This document shows, in pieces, positions 16,884 through 24,740 of a DNA stretch of 41,298 nucleotides. The stretch comes from Solemya velesiana gill symbiont (GTDB lineage: Bacteria; Pseudomonadota; Gammaproteobacteria; Chromatiales; Chromatiaceae). The position numbers and the translations under genes were made by a program. Every line of letters begins with the position of its first letter. Position 1 is the stretch's first letter. Below the pieces are notes generated by a model. It ran no database searches and was not told where the DNA came from. It saw nothing but the letters and a program-made list of their open reading frames with translations. The DNA is taken from assembly GCF_002020805.1 (NCBI RefSeq), contig NZ_MPRJ01000009.1, forward strand, positions 1-41,298, written 5' to 3'.

Positions 16884-17060
16884 ATGCTGCTGCTCAGCGA
16901 GGTGCTCATTCAGGCGCCTGACATCGACTCTTTCGAGTCATTGGTCGAACATATCAAGGAACACCGGAAAACAGAGATGTTTTTCCGTATCGACGTAAAA
17001 CCCCAGTTTAGCGATACACCCGAAGACTGGGAAGATCGGCTTGAAGCAGCTTTTACCTAA
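16884..17060 (+). CDS. Small protein of 58 residues, unknown, first gene of the Cas6-like operon
   Basis: ATG 16884 opens a 58-codon frame ending in TAA at 17060, preceded by GAGGTAGAGA. The product (MLLLSEVLIQAPDIDSF..., acidic, with a FFRIDVKP strand near residues 34-41) has no signal peptide or cysteine. I do not recognise it. Its codon use resembles the next gene, which begins 15 bases later with its own AGGAATAGAG ribosome site, so the two are likely cotranslated. Evidence for coding is positional: a proper start signal, a full frame and tight operon spacing. Confidence 0.6.
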   Translation: MLLLSEVLIQAPDIDSFESLVEHIKEHRKTEMFFRIDVKPQFSDTPEDWEDRLEAAFT

Positions 17061-17075
17061 TTCAGGAATAGAGAA

Positions 17076-17786
17076 GTGAAGTACCTACAGACCGAAGCCC
17101 TGCTGGAAGGCAACGAGTGCTCCAATGATGCCATACCTTCCGAACAGGCCGTAAAACTGCATCTTCAGGAACTGCAGGAACAGATCGATGCCCTGCCTGC
17201 CGACGCCCCGGTGGACGAGCGGCTGCAGCTCACCCTTGACCGCGGCTACGGCCTGCTCGAGATCAACGCCTTCGAGGATGCCTGGAAGATCGCCCGAGAG
17301 TCGTTCGACCAGGCCATTCAAGCCGAACAGTGGCTGCGCGCTGTTGAAGCCTGCGACATCATGTTCCAGTCGGAACAGCCAGACACCCTGAAGGCCCTGG
17401 CCCAGGGTGTCTGGCTCGGCGTCACCTTCCCCATCGATCCGGAACTGAGCGTCGCGATGCTTCAGCACCTTGTGGACGAGAGCGTCGACCGCTCCGACGG
17501 TGCAGCCGTGGCAGCGGCCACCGCCTGCTACCTGGTGGATCTGCGCGCAGAGGAAAAACAGCGGGAAGACCTCCAATTCTTCACCATACAGCTGCTCGGC
17601 CAGGTGGCCCGCAAGCACAGCCAGGTGGAAGAGCAGGAGATTTTCGATTTCTGGATGGAGCAGCTCGAACTCAAGGAACCCGAAAAGTTCCTGCCACGAC
17701 TGGCCAAGGTGCTGGATGTCATCAGCAACGGCGAGTGGTGGTATGATCGTGATGAGCTTCGCGGGAAAATTCCCGAAGAGGCCTAG
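17076..17786 (+). CDS. Alpha-helical protein of unknown function, TPR-like, upstream of Cas6-like gene
   Basis: The 236-residue protein starts at GTG 17076 after AGGAATAGAG. It is almost entirely helical by composition, leucine- and glutamate-rich, with repeating helix pairs (for example RGYGLLEINAFEDAWKIA and WLRAVEACDIMFQ) that look like tetratricopeptide-type units around residues 55-110, though I cannot assign repeats firmly. A cysteine pattern or catalytic motif is absent. It ends 20 bases before the Cas6-like gene, so the products probably work together; a scaffold or partner role is inference only. Confidence 0.75.
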   Translation: MKYLQTEALLEGNECSNDAIPSEQAVKLHLQELQEQIDALPADAPVDERLQLTLDRGYGLLEINAFEDAWKIARESFDQAIQAEQWLRAVEACDIMFQSEQPDTLKALAQGVWLGVTFPIDPELSVAMLQHLVDESVDRSDGAAVAAATACYLVDLRAEEKQREDLQFFTIQLLGQVARKHSQVEEQEIFDFWMEQLELKEPEKFLPRLAKVLDVISNGEWWYDRDELRGKIPEEA

Positions 17787-17806
17787 GCTACATAGAGGCA
17801 ACCAAG

Positions 17807-18466
17807 ATGTACTGGCAGGAAGAGAGCAACGAAGAACAGTTTGTTGTGCCGGAAGATGTGGTTGATCTGGCATTCAGAATCGACTGCCCCACCCTCCCCG
17901 TGGACCACGCCTGGGCGCTTTCCGAAGCGATCGGTGCGGAGCTTCCCTGGTTCAGCGAAGAGGCCCAGACCGGGCTGCACATCGTCCACGTCGCCGACAC
18001 CGGCAACGGCTGGGAGCGCCCCACCGACGCAGACGACCTGCTCTACCTTTCAAGGCGCACCCCGTTGGTGCTGCGCCTGCCCCGACACCGCACCCAGGAC
18101 GCCCACGATCTGTGCGGCAAGACCCTGAGTATCGACGGCCACAGTATGAAGGTGGGCAATCCCAAGCAACGCCCCCTTGCCATGACCGATATTCTCTACT
18201 CCCGCTACATAGTCTGCGATCCCAACTGGAGCGAAGACGACTTCATGGCCTGGGCGGTAGAAGAACTCAAGGGCATGCGCCTGAAATTCAAGAAGATACT
18301 CTGTGGCAAGGGCTTTGAGCTGAAACATCCTGACGGGCCGATCCAGACCCGCAGCCTGATGGTAGCCAACCTCTCTTACGAGGATGCCGTCTACCTGCAG
18401 GAGGAAGGGCTCGGCCCCCACCGGGAGATGGGCTGTGGACTTTTCATTCCCCAGAAGAGTTTTTAA
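17807..18466 (+). CDS. Stand-alone Cas6-family protein (MYXAN-type Cas6/Cmx6-like)
   Basis: This 219-residue protein has the hallmarks of the Cas6/Cmx6 family of RAMP-fold RNA-binding endoribonucleases. The N-terminal part (VVDLAFRIDCPTLPVDHAWAL) carries His34 where Cas6 enzymes place their active-site histidine. The middle has NGWERP and YLSRRTPLVLRLP, and the C-terminus has the glycine-rich loop GLGPHREMGCG (201-211) followed by FIPQK, the Cas6 G-loop signature. Cas6 normally cuts CRISPR repeat RNA, but no array, Cas1, Cas2, Cas3 or Cascade gene is present in the window. It is the third gene of an operon transcribed away from dsrA, with AGAGG before ATG 17807. Whether it is nucleolytic is unknown; binding or processing a cellular RNA is the simplest idea. 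Confidence 0.75.
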   Translation: MYWQEESNEEQFVVPEDVVDLAFRIDCPTLPVDHAWALSEAIGAELPWFSEEAQTGLHIVHVADTGNGWERPTDADDLLYLSRRTPLVLRLPRHRTQDAHDLCGKTLSIDGHSMKVGNPKQRPLAMTDILYSRYIVCDPNWSEDDFMAWAVEELKGMRLKFKKILCGKGFELKHPDGPIQTRSLMVANLSYEDAVYLQEEGLGPHREMGCGLFIPQKSF

Positions 18467-18489
18467 TCACGGGTTATAAAAATCCAGGT

Positions 18490-18517
18490 TTGAAATTATC
18501 TGGGCTCGCTTTAATAT
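18490..18517 (+). promoter_or_regulatory. Possible sigma70 promoter for the DsrC-like gene
   Basis: TTGAAA (18490-18495) and TAATAT (18512-18517) are separated by 16 bases, about 100 bases before ATG 18620. The -35 element matches five of six consensus positions, the -10 element four. It would let the DsrC paralogue be expressed apart from the Cas6-like operon. Confidence 0.45.
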
Positions 18518-18619
18518 ATTAGGTTTTGCTAACTTTGATTATCAGGGCTGCCGCCCAAGCCAACAAAATCAGGCGGTGCATGAAGACCCTGCTGCATTAA
18601 GTTCGAGAAGGAGAAAACA

Positions 18620-18964
18620 ATGTCCTATGAAGTAAACGATAACACCCTTGAAACCACCGCCAACGGCTACCTGGTAAACCAGGAAGACTGGAGTGAAGAT
18701 GTCGCAGCGGCCATCGCTGAAGCCGAAGGTATCACCCTGTCTGACAAGGCCTGGGATATCATCAACTTCCTGCGCGACGAGTACTTCAACAACGGCGGCA
18801 ACCAGCCCAACGAGCGCAACATGGTCAAGCACTTCAAGGGTGTGTGGACCGACCTGGACAAGGTCGACACCAAGGCACTCTACGTGCACTTCCCCATGGG
18901 ACCCGCCAAGCAGGCCAGTAAGGTTGCCGGTCTGCCCGAGACCAAGCGTAAGGGCGGCTACTAA
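18620..18964 (+). CDS. DsrC/TusE-family protein lacking both redox cysteines (RspA-like)
   Basis: The 114-residue protein is clearly homologous to DsrC (GYLVN at 16-20, WDIINFLRDEY at 45-55, FPMGPAKQA near 91-99). The two conserved cysteines are missing: position 100 is serine in KQASKVAG where DsrC has KQACRFAG, and the C-terminus ends KGGY instead of a penultimate cysteine. It therefore cannot carry sulfur. DsrC-family proteins without these cysteines have been grouped as regulatory sulfur-related proteins (RspA). AGGAG lies 7 bases upstream of ATG, and a strong terminator follows. It lies between the Cas6-like operon and the unknown genes downstream. Confidence 0.88.
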   Translation: MSYEVNDNTLETTANGYLVNQEDWSEDVAAAIAEAEGITLSDKAWDIINFLRDEYFNNGGNQPNERNMVKHFKGVWTDLDKVDTKALYVHFPMGPAKQASKVAGLPETKRKGGY

Positions 18965-18984
18965 GCACCCGCTCAAAAAAGCAC

Positions 18985-19010
18985 AAAAAAAGGGGCTCGG
19001 CCCCTTTTTT
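18985..19010 (+). terminator. Intrinsic terminator after the DsrC-like gene
   Basis: GGGGC and GCCCC arms with loop TCG are flanked by seven A and followed by six T, 20 bases past the stop at 18964. It closes the Cas6-like/DsrC-like transcription unit. Confidence 0.85.
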
Positions 19011-19163
19011 GTTACATTTCATACACATATCGACGATTAAAACTAAATAGTCCATACTTGATGTGGTAAATCACGAACAGCAAGAATTGCACATACGCGA
19101 CTGGAATGGCCAACATGTAGAAGATGGAATTTCTCCCTATTCAGATAATTAGGGGAAATAACC

Positions 19164-19691
19164 ATGACCCGTTTTGGTGAAGACGAACACCGCACACCGG
19201 CACAACTGGTTGTGCTTGAGGGCTACGAGGAACCCATTGGTTACCAAAGACTGGTCCTTTACCAGGAAAACACGGAAGGAAAATTCGTCAGCACCCGCAG
19301 CCGTTTCAGTGCACTGGTGATTGACGACATCGAATCCCTGGGAGACGTCATCAGAATCGTCACCCCCGCCCCCTATCACCACAGCCTCGTCTTCGAGAGT
19401 CCGGCAGTAGTCAACAAGAACGACCGGCGCCGGGACCCCAGCAGCATCTATGCAGTACTTCGCAAGCATATCGACCGCAGCAGCAAGACTGTAACCCTCG
19501 CCCTGCCCCATACAAACCGGCACAGAGGGGAACTTGAACTGCGGCAGGTACGCTTTAAATCCCACGTATCAACAGTGAAGAAGTCCCTGGTCTTTTCCCG
19601 CTGGATGGAAGCGGTGAACCTTCAGGCCAGGAGCCACAATGAGCATGAAAAACGAGAGGCAGCGACCAGGCCTCGGCTTGCGGCGTTCTAG
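19164..19691 (+). CDS. Hypothetical protein of 175 residues
   Basis: I do not recognise this protein. ATG 19164 is preceded by AGGGGAAA. The sequence begins with polar residues, then a beta-rich stretch (AQLVVLEGYEE, YQRLVLYQE, FSALVIDDIESLGD), and a basic C-terminal half with SVVKKSLVFSRW-like helix and an arginine-rich tail. There is no signal peptide, membrane segment or cysteine. The frame is full and the third-position composition matches neighbours, so it is likely coding. It follows the terminator at 18985-19010 and appears monocistronic. Confidence 0.65.
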   Translation: MTRFGEDEHRTPAQLVVLEGYEEPIGYQRLVLYQENTEGKFVSTRSRFSALVIDDIESLGDVIRIVTPAPYHHSLVFESPAVVNKNDRRRDPSSIYAVLRKHIDRSSKTVTLALPHTNRHRGELELRQVRFKSHVSTVKKSLVFSRWMEAVNLQARSHNEHEKREAATRPRLAAF

Positions 19692-19904
19692 AACATCAAG
19701 CCGTCTAATTCAGGCTTTAACTGACGCAGCAAGGACTGCGCTCCGATCTCGCCAAATAGATCATTTGTCTGCCTTCATGCGGGAGAAGTCATAGGTGGTG
19801 TCAACGCCAATCGCTTAAATCAGGACTTAGTCCGCCATTGATCCGCCACAGGATCCCTGCAGTGATGACGCTCCCAAACAGGGGACGATACAAGAGCCGG
19901 GGAT

Positions 19905-20234
19905 TTAACCCTCGCCCTCTTCCTCTTCTTCCATCTCGATGCCTTCGACCACGCGACCAATAAAGTCGTGCATCACGAGATCCTTGCCGAACTTGCCCTT
20001 GTTGCGGCTCATACCCTCTTCCAGGGTCATGGGCTCGAAGGCGTAGTGAAGGGGCTCATCCTCTTCAATCTGATCTTCCATGATGTAGATCTCGACCTCA
20101 TTTTCAAACCAATCTTCCATGGTGAACTTTTTAGGTTCATCCAACTTGGTCAGAATGACCTCTCGAATGTCCATGTCCAGGGTGAATTTATCACCGGTTT
20201 TCAGTTCAGAGATGACGATGATTCCGTCTTCCAT
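19905..20234 (-). CDS. Acidic hypothetical protein of 109 residues
   Basis: The product is unrecognised. GAGGAA lies just before ATG 20234. It is strongly acidic, with an N-terminal beta-like part (GIIVISELKTGDKFTLDMDIREVILTKL) and a C-terminal run of glutamates (MEEEEEGEG). No cysteine, signal or membrane segment is present. It stands alone: 213 bases upstream on the plus side and 293 bases to the next gene hold nothing I can assign. The composition suggests a small soluble cytoplasmic protein. Confidence 0.6.
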   Translation of the reverse strand: MEDGIIVISELKTGDKFTLDMDIREVILTKLDEPKKFTMEDWFENEVEIYIMEDQIEEDEPLHYAFEPMTLEEGMSRNKGKFGKDLVMHDFIGRVVEGIEMEEEEEGEG

Positions 20235-20527
20235 CTGTTTTTCCTCATCATGATAAGACGCATTTATGAGGGCGCCAAAAATATTCTATTTAATTGAAAC
20301 AGGTCCAATTAAAGCCAAAAATGTTCGCATATAGTACAGACTGGACTCTCAATTGACGACCCATTTACTGCAATCGGGTCCGTATATCCGAACAGTCAAA
20401 TAGCTGCTTGGGCACACTGGCGTTTCGACAGTAATGACCTGCACCATGTATTCAGCCGGGACGACCAGGGAATCAGAAGCCCGCTGGACCGGTTTGAGGC
20501 AATGCAGCTTTTATCTGCGCTCATGCT

Positions 20528-21199
20528 TCAGACGTCTGCCCACATGCGCATCAGGTTGGCGAATGACTTGTCCACCAGTTCAGAGGCCTCCTCTTCGGGC
20601 CGCTCCTTCAGCAGGGTGTTTCGCGCCTTGTTGAGTTCGAACAGCAGTTCGCGTTTTGCAGGATCGCGTACATGGCTCTGCATCCAGAACAGGGCCACCA
20701 GGCGTTCACCTGACGTGACAGGCGCAACATAGTGAAGGCTGGACGAGGGATAGACCACCGCTCCGCCTGCAGGCATCTTCACCTTCTTGGTACCGAAGGA
20801 GGTACGCACCACCAACTCACCCCCCTCGTATGCTTCAGGATCACGAAGGAAGACGGTCATGGAAACGTCGGTGCGAAACTTCTGGCCGCTGCCCATGATG
20901 GGATCGTCCACGTGATCACCGTAAGTCATGCCGGGTTGGTAACGGGCGAAGATAGGGTCGGCCATTTTTGCGGGCAGGGCCGCCGCCTTGAAGTCTTCGT
21001 TGTGGGAGAGGCTGGCCATCAGGATGCGCACCAGCAGATCCTGCTTTTGGGGTTCCTTTTTCAGCTCTTCGTTGTTCTTAACCCGCTGCGCGGCCATGCC
21101 CGCGGTGAGCTTGCCGTCGACGAATTCCGCATCGAACAGGATCTCGTCGATCTTCTTGAGCTGGGCCTCGTTCAGCAGGCCGGGGATTTCCAACATCAT
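20528..21199 (-). CDS. PKHD-type Fe(II)/2-oxoglutarate dioxygenase (PiuC/YbiX family)
   Basis: The 223-residue enzyme matches the PiuC family of Fe(II)- and 2-oxoglutarate-dependent oxygenases. The iron ligands appear in YGDHVDDPIM (HxD) and SSSLHYVAPV, with the 2-oxoglutarate-binding arginine in TSGERLVALF; LLNEAQLKKI at the start is typical. PiuC homologues are often near iron uptake genes, but no TonB receptor is seen here, so the substrate is unknown. The start at ATG 21199 is chosen because GGAG lies 11 bases upstream; an alternative ATG is at 21196, and the longer GTG frame would overlap the ribosome site. A perfect 20-bp palindrome lies just upstream. Confidence 0.88.
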   Translation of the reverse strand: MMLEIPGLLNEAQLKKIDEILFDAEFVDGKLTAGMAAQRVKNNEELKKEPQKQDLLVRILMASLSHNEDFKAAALPAKMADPIFARYQPGMTYGDHVDDPIMGSGQKFRTDVSMTVFLRDPEAYEGGELVVRTSFGTKKVKMPAGGAVVYPSSSLHYVAPVTSGERLVALFWMQSHVRDPAKRELLFELNKARNTLLKERPEEEASELVDKSFANLMRMWADV

Positions 21200-21224
21200 G
21201 ATAAATACCACTCCAAATGAATCT

Positions 21225-21244
21225 AGGGCCTGTTAACAGGCCCT
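21225..21244. repeat. Palindromic repeat element, copy 1 (perfect)
   Basis: AGGGCCTGTTAACAGGCCCT is a perfect 20-bp palindrome 9 bases after the stop of the gene at 21254-21637. A second copy with one mismatch lies at 26499-26518. Both sit directly at the 3' end of a gene, as short dispersed intergenic palindromes often do. Confidence 0.75.
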
Positions 21245-21253
21245 GATGAACAG

Positions 21254-21637
21254 CTATTCAGCCGCCTTCTGCAACAACGCCTTCAGACTCTCCTCGTCAA
21301 TGGGATAGCCCAGCGCACCAAACACATTATAACGGGCCTGCACCTTCTCCAGCCTGTCTCGGTGATTCTTGTCGATAAAGACGATCACCTTGGCATCCGG
21401 TGCATAGCGCTGCAAGGTGGCCATCAGTGACTCCAGATTACTCATGCGGTCCCGCAGTTCGGGATCGAAATGAAACTCGCTCACCACCACAGCCGGCTTG
21501 TTCTTCTTGAGCCATGACTGGGCCTTTCGGATGGCATGCAACTTCCCCGGCTGGTAGCCCAGGCTGCGGAAAAGCGGGGCAAAATCGGGATACCCGCCCA
21601 TCTCGACGATGGACAAAATTATTTTTTGATCGGTCAT
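21254..21637 (-). CDS. Hypothetical protein with receiver-like fold, 127 residues
   Basis: The size and alternating pattern of hydrophobic strands and helices (KIILSIVEMGG, KPAVVVSEFHF, DAKVIVFIDKN, GALGYPIDEESLKALLQ) resemble a CheY-like receiver domain. The usual acidic pocket at the end of the first strand and a clear phospho-aspartate are not evident (SIVEMGG and SEFHFDP), so it may be a degenerate receiver or an unrelated Rossmann-like protein. It precedes the dioxygenase gene on the same strand, 54 bases apart. Confidence 0.6.
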   Translation of the reverse strand: MTDQKIILSIVEMGGYPDFAPLFRSLGYQPGKLHAIRKAQSWLKKNKPAVVVSEFHFDPELRDRMSNLESLMATLQRYAPDAKVIVFIDKNHRDRLEKVQARYNVFGALGYPIDEESLKALLQKAAE

Positions 21638-21744
21638 ACGTTATCTCAATTTCCACTTATTCAGTGGCATTGCTTCTCGTAAAAATACGGTAGAATTCAC
21701 CTACTGTGACAACATCAAACCGTTTTCTACCCAAGGCAGCTGCA

Positions 21745-22062
21745 ATGGAACTGAACATCATCATCGATGACTACTCGATGAATCTCAATGTCCCCGACGA
21801 TTATATCGCTTCTTCGGAAGCGTCCTTTGCGCGATTGGATGCCGGTATGGACGAAGGAATACAGCTGGGCCAGGAGTGGGTGGCCGAACCGAATGCGCTT
21901 CAACGCTGCCAGGCAGCTGCCAACAGGCTCCTCAGCGCCCTGGAGAGCCACAATGAAGGACTGGCCATGCTAAGCGCAGGCTATATCCTGAACCGGCGTG
22001 AAGGAACCCAGCGGGTGGTAATCGATAACAACGGCGATCCGTCCCGGACGACCTTCGAATAG
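21745..22062 (+). CDS. Hypothetical protein of 105 residues
   Basis: I do not recognise it. The start is placed at ATG 21745 (MELNIIIDDYSMNLNVP); a GTG 39 bases upstream is in frame but gives an unlikely N-terminus. AAGGCAGC precedes the chosen start. The protein is acidic, with a beta-rich N-terminus and helical middle (SFARLDAGMDEGIQLGQEW, ALQRCQAAANRLLSALESHNEGLAML). It converges with the frameshifted gene at 22072-23146, with 9 bases between the stops. Confidence 0.6.
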   Translation: MELNIIIDDYSMNLNVPDDYIASSEASFARLDAGMDEGIQLGQEWVAEPNALQRCQAAANRLLSALESHNEGLAMLSAGYILNRREGTQRVVIDNNGDPSRTTFE

Positions 22063-22071
22063 AACGCCCCC

Positions 22072-23146
22072 CTACAGCTGGTTTTCGGCGGCAAGCTTGG
22101 CTACCGCTGACGCTGCACCTTTGCCCTGCCCGGCATGCAGTGCCAGGATCTGCTCAGCCAGTTCCGCCCAGTGTGTTCTCCCTCTCTCTGCCAGGTATCG
22201 GACAGGAGAAAAATCACCCGTCTCGTCCCATGCCTTGTAGGCTGCTTTCAATCCCGGAAAGATCTCCTTGCGCATTCCTCCCAGGTTGCCCATGTAGAAA
22301 TGGACTGATGAGGGCCGACCGAGGCTCTCCAGTGCTGGCAGCGTCGAGATGCAGTCCGCCAGGTGGTCCCGGACAGCACGGGCGATGAGTTGCGCCGGGG
22401 TATAGTCGAAGTCCGCCAGCATCTCCTGCAACTTGTCATCCAGCAGTTTGCCCGCCTCGCACTCACCCTTTTCGTGAAGTATCGCCAACTCGATCTCATG
22501 ATCTGTCATGGCATCCAGTGCGCGGTCCGTATCGTTTTCGAAGTCGTAGCAGGAGAAGGCCCGGCCAAGGGCGCTGTCGGGTCGGCTCCAGCGCCAGCTC
22601 TCCAATTTCTCCCAGAGCATGCGCCGCAGGGACTCACGGCGGATGAACATGGTCTTGCCGACGCTCATAGCTGGAGGCGATGCGAGATCCCGGGCCAGCT
22701 CCCGGCCGGATATCAACACCGAGAAGCCGTCCAGTTGCTCATGATGCTCAAGCTCCGCCAGGAAAAAATGCGGCCTTCCGGAGTGACCAAAGCCACCACT
22801 GTAGACCAGCCCCTGGTCGACAAGGAGAGCGTTGATCGAAAGGATCGAAGCGATCTCCTGCAAAGTCCAGGGGACGAAAATCCTCATCCTCCAGTCCTTC
22901 CCACAGGGCTTCACGCTCCTCAAGCCACTGGGATACCTCGTCCTTGTCCAAAGAGGCGGAAAAGCCGAAGCCCTTCTCCCAGCGGAAATACTCCCGCATC
23001 CGCATCAGGTAGGTGCAGAGGCCGTACTCGGTGCCATGACGGGAATCGGAGATGTGGCAGTTGTGCTGCACACCGCTCATCAGGGGGGCCAGGTTGTGCT
23101 CTCTCATACTCGTCATGAAAGAATTATAACCGTTCAATCCCATCAT
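22072..23146 (-). pseudogene. Conserved-looking hypothetical protein split by a frameshift
   Basis: Two overlapping frames together make one protein of about 355 residues. The first runs from ATG 23146 (AGGA just upstream) through FRWEKGFGFSASLDKDEVSQWLEER to about DFAGDRFDPFD; the second resumes as INALLVDQGLVYSGGFGHSG and runs to 22072. The crossover is near 22815-22845. After the crossover point the first frame turns into low-complexity residues, and the second frame upstream of it starts with an improbable cysteine- and tryptophan-rich leader, so a small indel is the best reading. I recall similar proteins annotated only as uncharacterised (possibly the Sfum_1244 family), without certainty. 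Sequence error at a homopolymer-poor site is less likely but possible. Confidence 0.6.
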
Positions 23147-23244
23147 TTTTCCTAGTAAAACAGTATGGTATTAACGGTAGCATGACTGTAAGATTAGCAA
23201 AACCCCGCTTCAAGCAGGTTAAGCAGTAATTAGGAGACTATTTC

Positions 23245-23799
23245 GTGGCGGTACGTATCAAAAGCCAATGGCACAACGATGACTCGGCGCGCTCCCTGGA
23301 GGAGATCGGCGGCGCCATCGCTTTCAACGGCTGGAAGCTGGCCGTGGACAAAGCCATCACCCTCCATGGTGAACATTTCATCTACGACAGTGACCAGCAA
23401 CGCATGGACGTAATCGCGGAATACCTCATCTACCAGGCCCAGATCGTGGACCGTATCGCCAGCGACATGCTCAACGACGAAGAACGGCAGACCCTGATCA
23501 CCGCCCTGGTGCTGAAGATGGCTGACCACATGGCGGACAATGCAACGGAGCTCCTGACCAGCGAAGACCCGCGCTCAGACTTCATTCAGCGTTTCAACCA
23601 GCGGGCCGGAGAGTATGCCGAACTCGGCTTCACCGACGAGGGCCCGAGCTATCCCTTCATGCGCCACCTGGGCTTCGAGATCCAGCAGGTGATGGGCGAG
23701 AGCCAGGAGAACCGCTGGGTGATCGACCAGGTGATGGACAAGGACGGCCCCGAGACCTACAAACAGCTGAAGCGGATCACCCGTAACCTCTTCATGTAA
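23245..23799 (+). CDS. Hypothetical alpha-helical protein of 184 residues
   Basis: GTG 23245 follows TAGGAG by 8 bases. The product is a soluble helical protein without recognised motifs; segments such as IAFNGWKLAVDKAITLHGEHF and QRMDVIAEYLIYQAQIVDRIASDML suggest a helical bundle. No cysteine or signal peptide is seen. It is intact and directly precedes the decayed ATPase gene, 41 bases away, and may originally have been cotranscribed with the MoxR/VWA pair. Confidence 0.65.
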   Translation: MAVRIKSQWHNDDSARSLEEIGGAIAFNGWKLAVDKAITLHGEHFIYDSDQQRMDVIAEYLIYQAQIVDRIASDMLNDEERQTLITALVLKMADHMADNATELLTSEDPRSDFIQRFNQRAGEYAELGFTDEGPSYPFMRHLGFEIQQVMGESQENRWVIDQVMDKDGPETYKQLKRITRNLFM

Positions 23800-23840
23800 A
23801 CAGCAAAACAATTATTCCAAGTTCCAAGGTAGTTTGTTTA

Positions 23841-23921
23841 ATGCGCCCAGCACAGTTAATGACGGTCCTCGACCGTGAGTTCACCAGTACCGCCGAGGGC
23901 CACTACACCCCCGTAAAGGTG
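23841..23921 (+). pseudogene. N-terminal fragment of a MoxR-type AAA ATPase
   Basis: ATG 23841 opens 27 codons reading MRPAQLMTVLDREFTSTAEG and ending PVKV, which is how MoxR-type ATPases paired with VWA proteins begin just before their Walker A loop. The frame then meets TGA at 23922 where AT-rich unrelated sequence starts. The C-terminal part of the same gene resumes at about 24741, so the Walker A/B core is missing. Short length makes the family call dependent on the downstream fragment. Confidence 0.6.
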
Positions 23922-24740
23922 TGATATATTAAACCATATTATCTTGCTTTACGATTTTCTGACTAACATTTTTGTTTTAAGTTATGATTTCCTAAATTAT
24001 TAAAATATAACGACAAATAGGGAATTGGATGACCAATTTTGGTGAGCACGTCAGCTTTATCTGGTCTATCGCAGAAATTCTGCGTGGAAACTTCAAGCAA
24101 TCGGAATACGGTAGGGTAGTGCTTCCCTTTACAGTCCTTCGTCGCTTGGATTGTGTACTGGAACAACTTAATAAGCTGCCTGAAAACGTGGATCACGAGA
24201 TGCATGAAACTATGCTGAACATGGCAGCAGGCCAAAACTTCCACAATACCAGCCCCTTTACCTTTGAAAAGTTGTTGGATGACCCTGACAATATTGCAGC
24301 TAATCTGAATAACCTGATCAATGGTTTTAGTGATGATGCCCGCGAAATATTTATAGAACGTTTCAATTTGCCTGAGCAGGTCACAAGGCTGGATAAGGAC
24401 AACCTGCTGTATATGGTCGTCAGTCGTTTCGCACAGGCTGATCTACACCCTGATAAAGTTAACAATCTTCAAATGGGTTACATCTTTGAAGAACTTATCC
24501 GCCGCTTTTCAGAACAAAGCAATGAAACAGCTGGTGAACATTTTACCCCGCGTGAAGTTATCCGCCTTATGGTCAACTTGTTGTTTCAGGAAGACACAGA
24601 CGCATTAGGTTATTTGAAGTACAATACGCTTTTGATTTTTCAAGTTGTCGTGAAAGTGAATTTCCCTTCACTTGTTCGGGTCTTGAAAACCGAATATAGC
24701 TGTATGCTTTCGTAGTCAATGTTTTCTAACCTTATGTTTT
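23922..24740. mobile_element. AT-rich insertion carrying a truncated hsdM, splitting the MoxR gene
   Basis: This stretch of about 820 bases separates the two ends of the MoxR-type ATPase gene and is visibly AT-richer than both flanks. It contains a 107-base leader and the N-terminal half of a type I methyltransferase gene. No transposase, inverted repeats or target duplication are visible, and the ATPase core (roughly 150 residues) is lost, so it looks like replacement by illegitimate recombination rather than simple insertion. Borders are estimated from where ATPase coding similarity ends. Confidence 0.6.
24029..24715 (+). pseudogene. hsdM: Type I restriction-modification methyltransferase subunit HsdM, truncated
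   Basis: The first 190 residues match HsdM: the N-terminal helical domain (GEHVSFIWSIAEILRGNFKQ, RVVLPFTVLRRLD) and the start of the N6-adenine methyltransferase domain (MGYIFEELIRRF, GEHFTPREVIRLMVNLLF). After QEDTDAL the sequence leaves the family and ends 38 residues later. The SAM-binding DPxxGxGG motif and the catalytic NPPF are both missing, and the full protein would be about 500 residues, so it cannot methylate. No hsdS or hsdR is present. ATG 24029 is preceded by AGGGAATTGG. Confidence 0.85.

Noticed and set aside
23922-24740. The AT-rich insertion as a complete insertion sequence
   Set aside because: No transposase frame, terminal inverted repeats or target-site duplication are visible.
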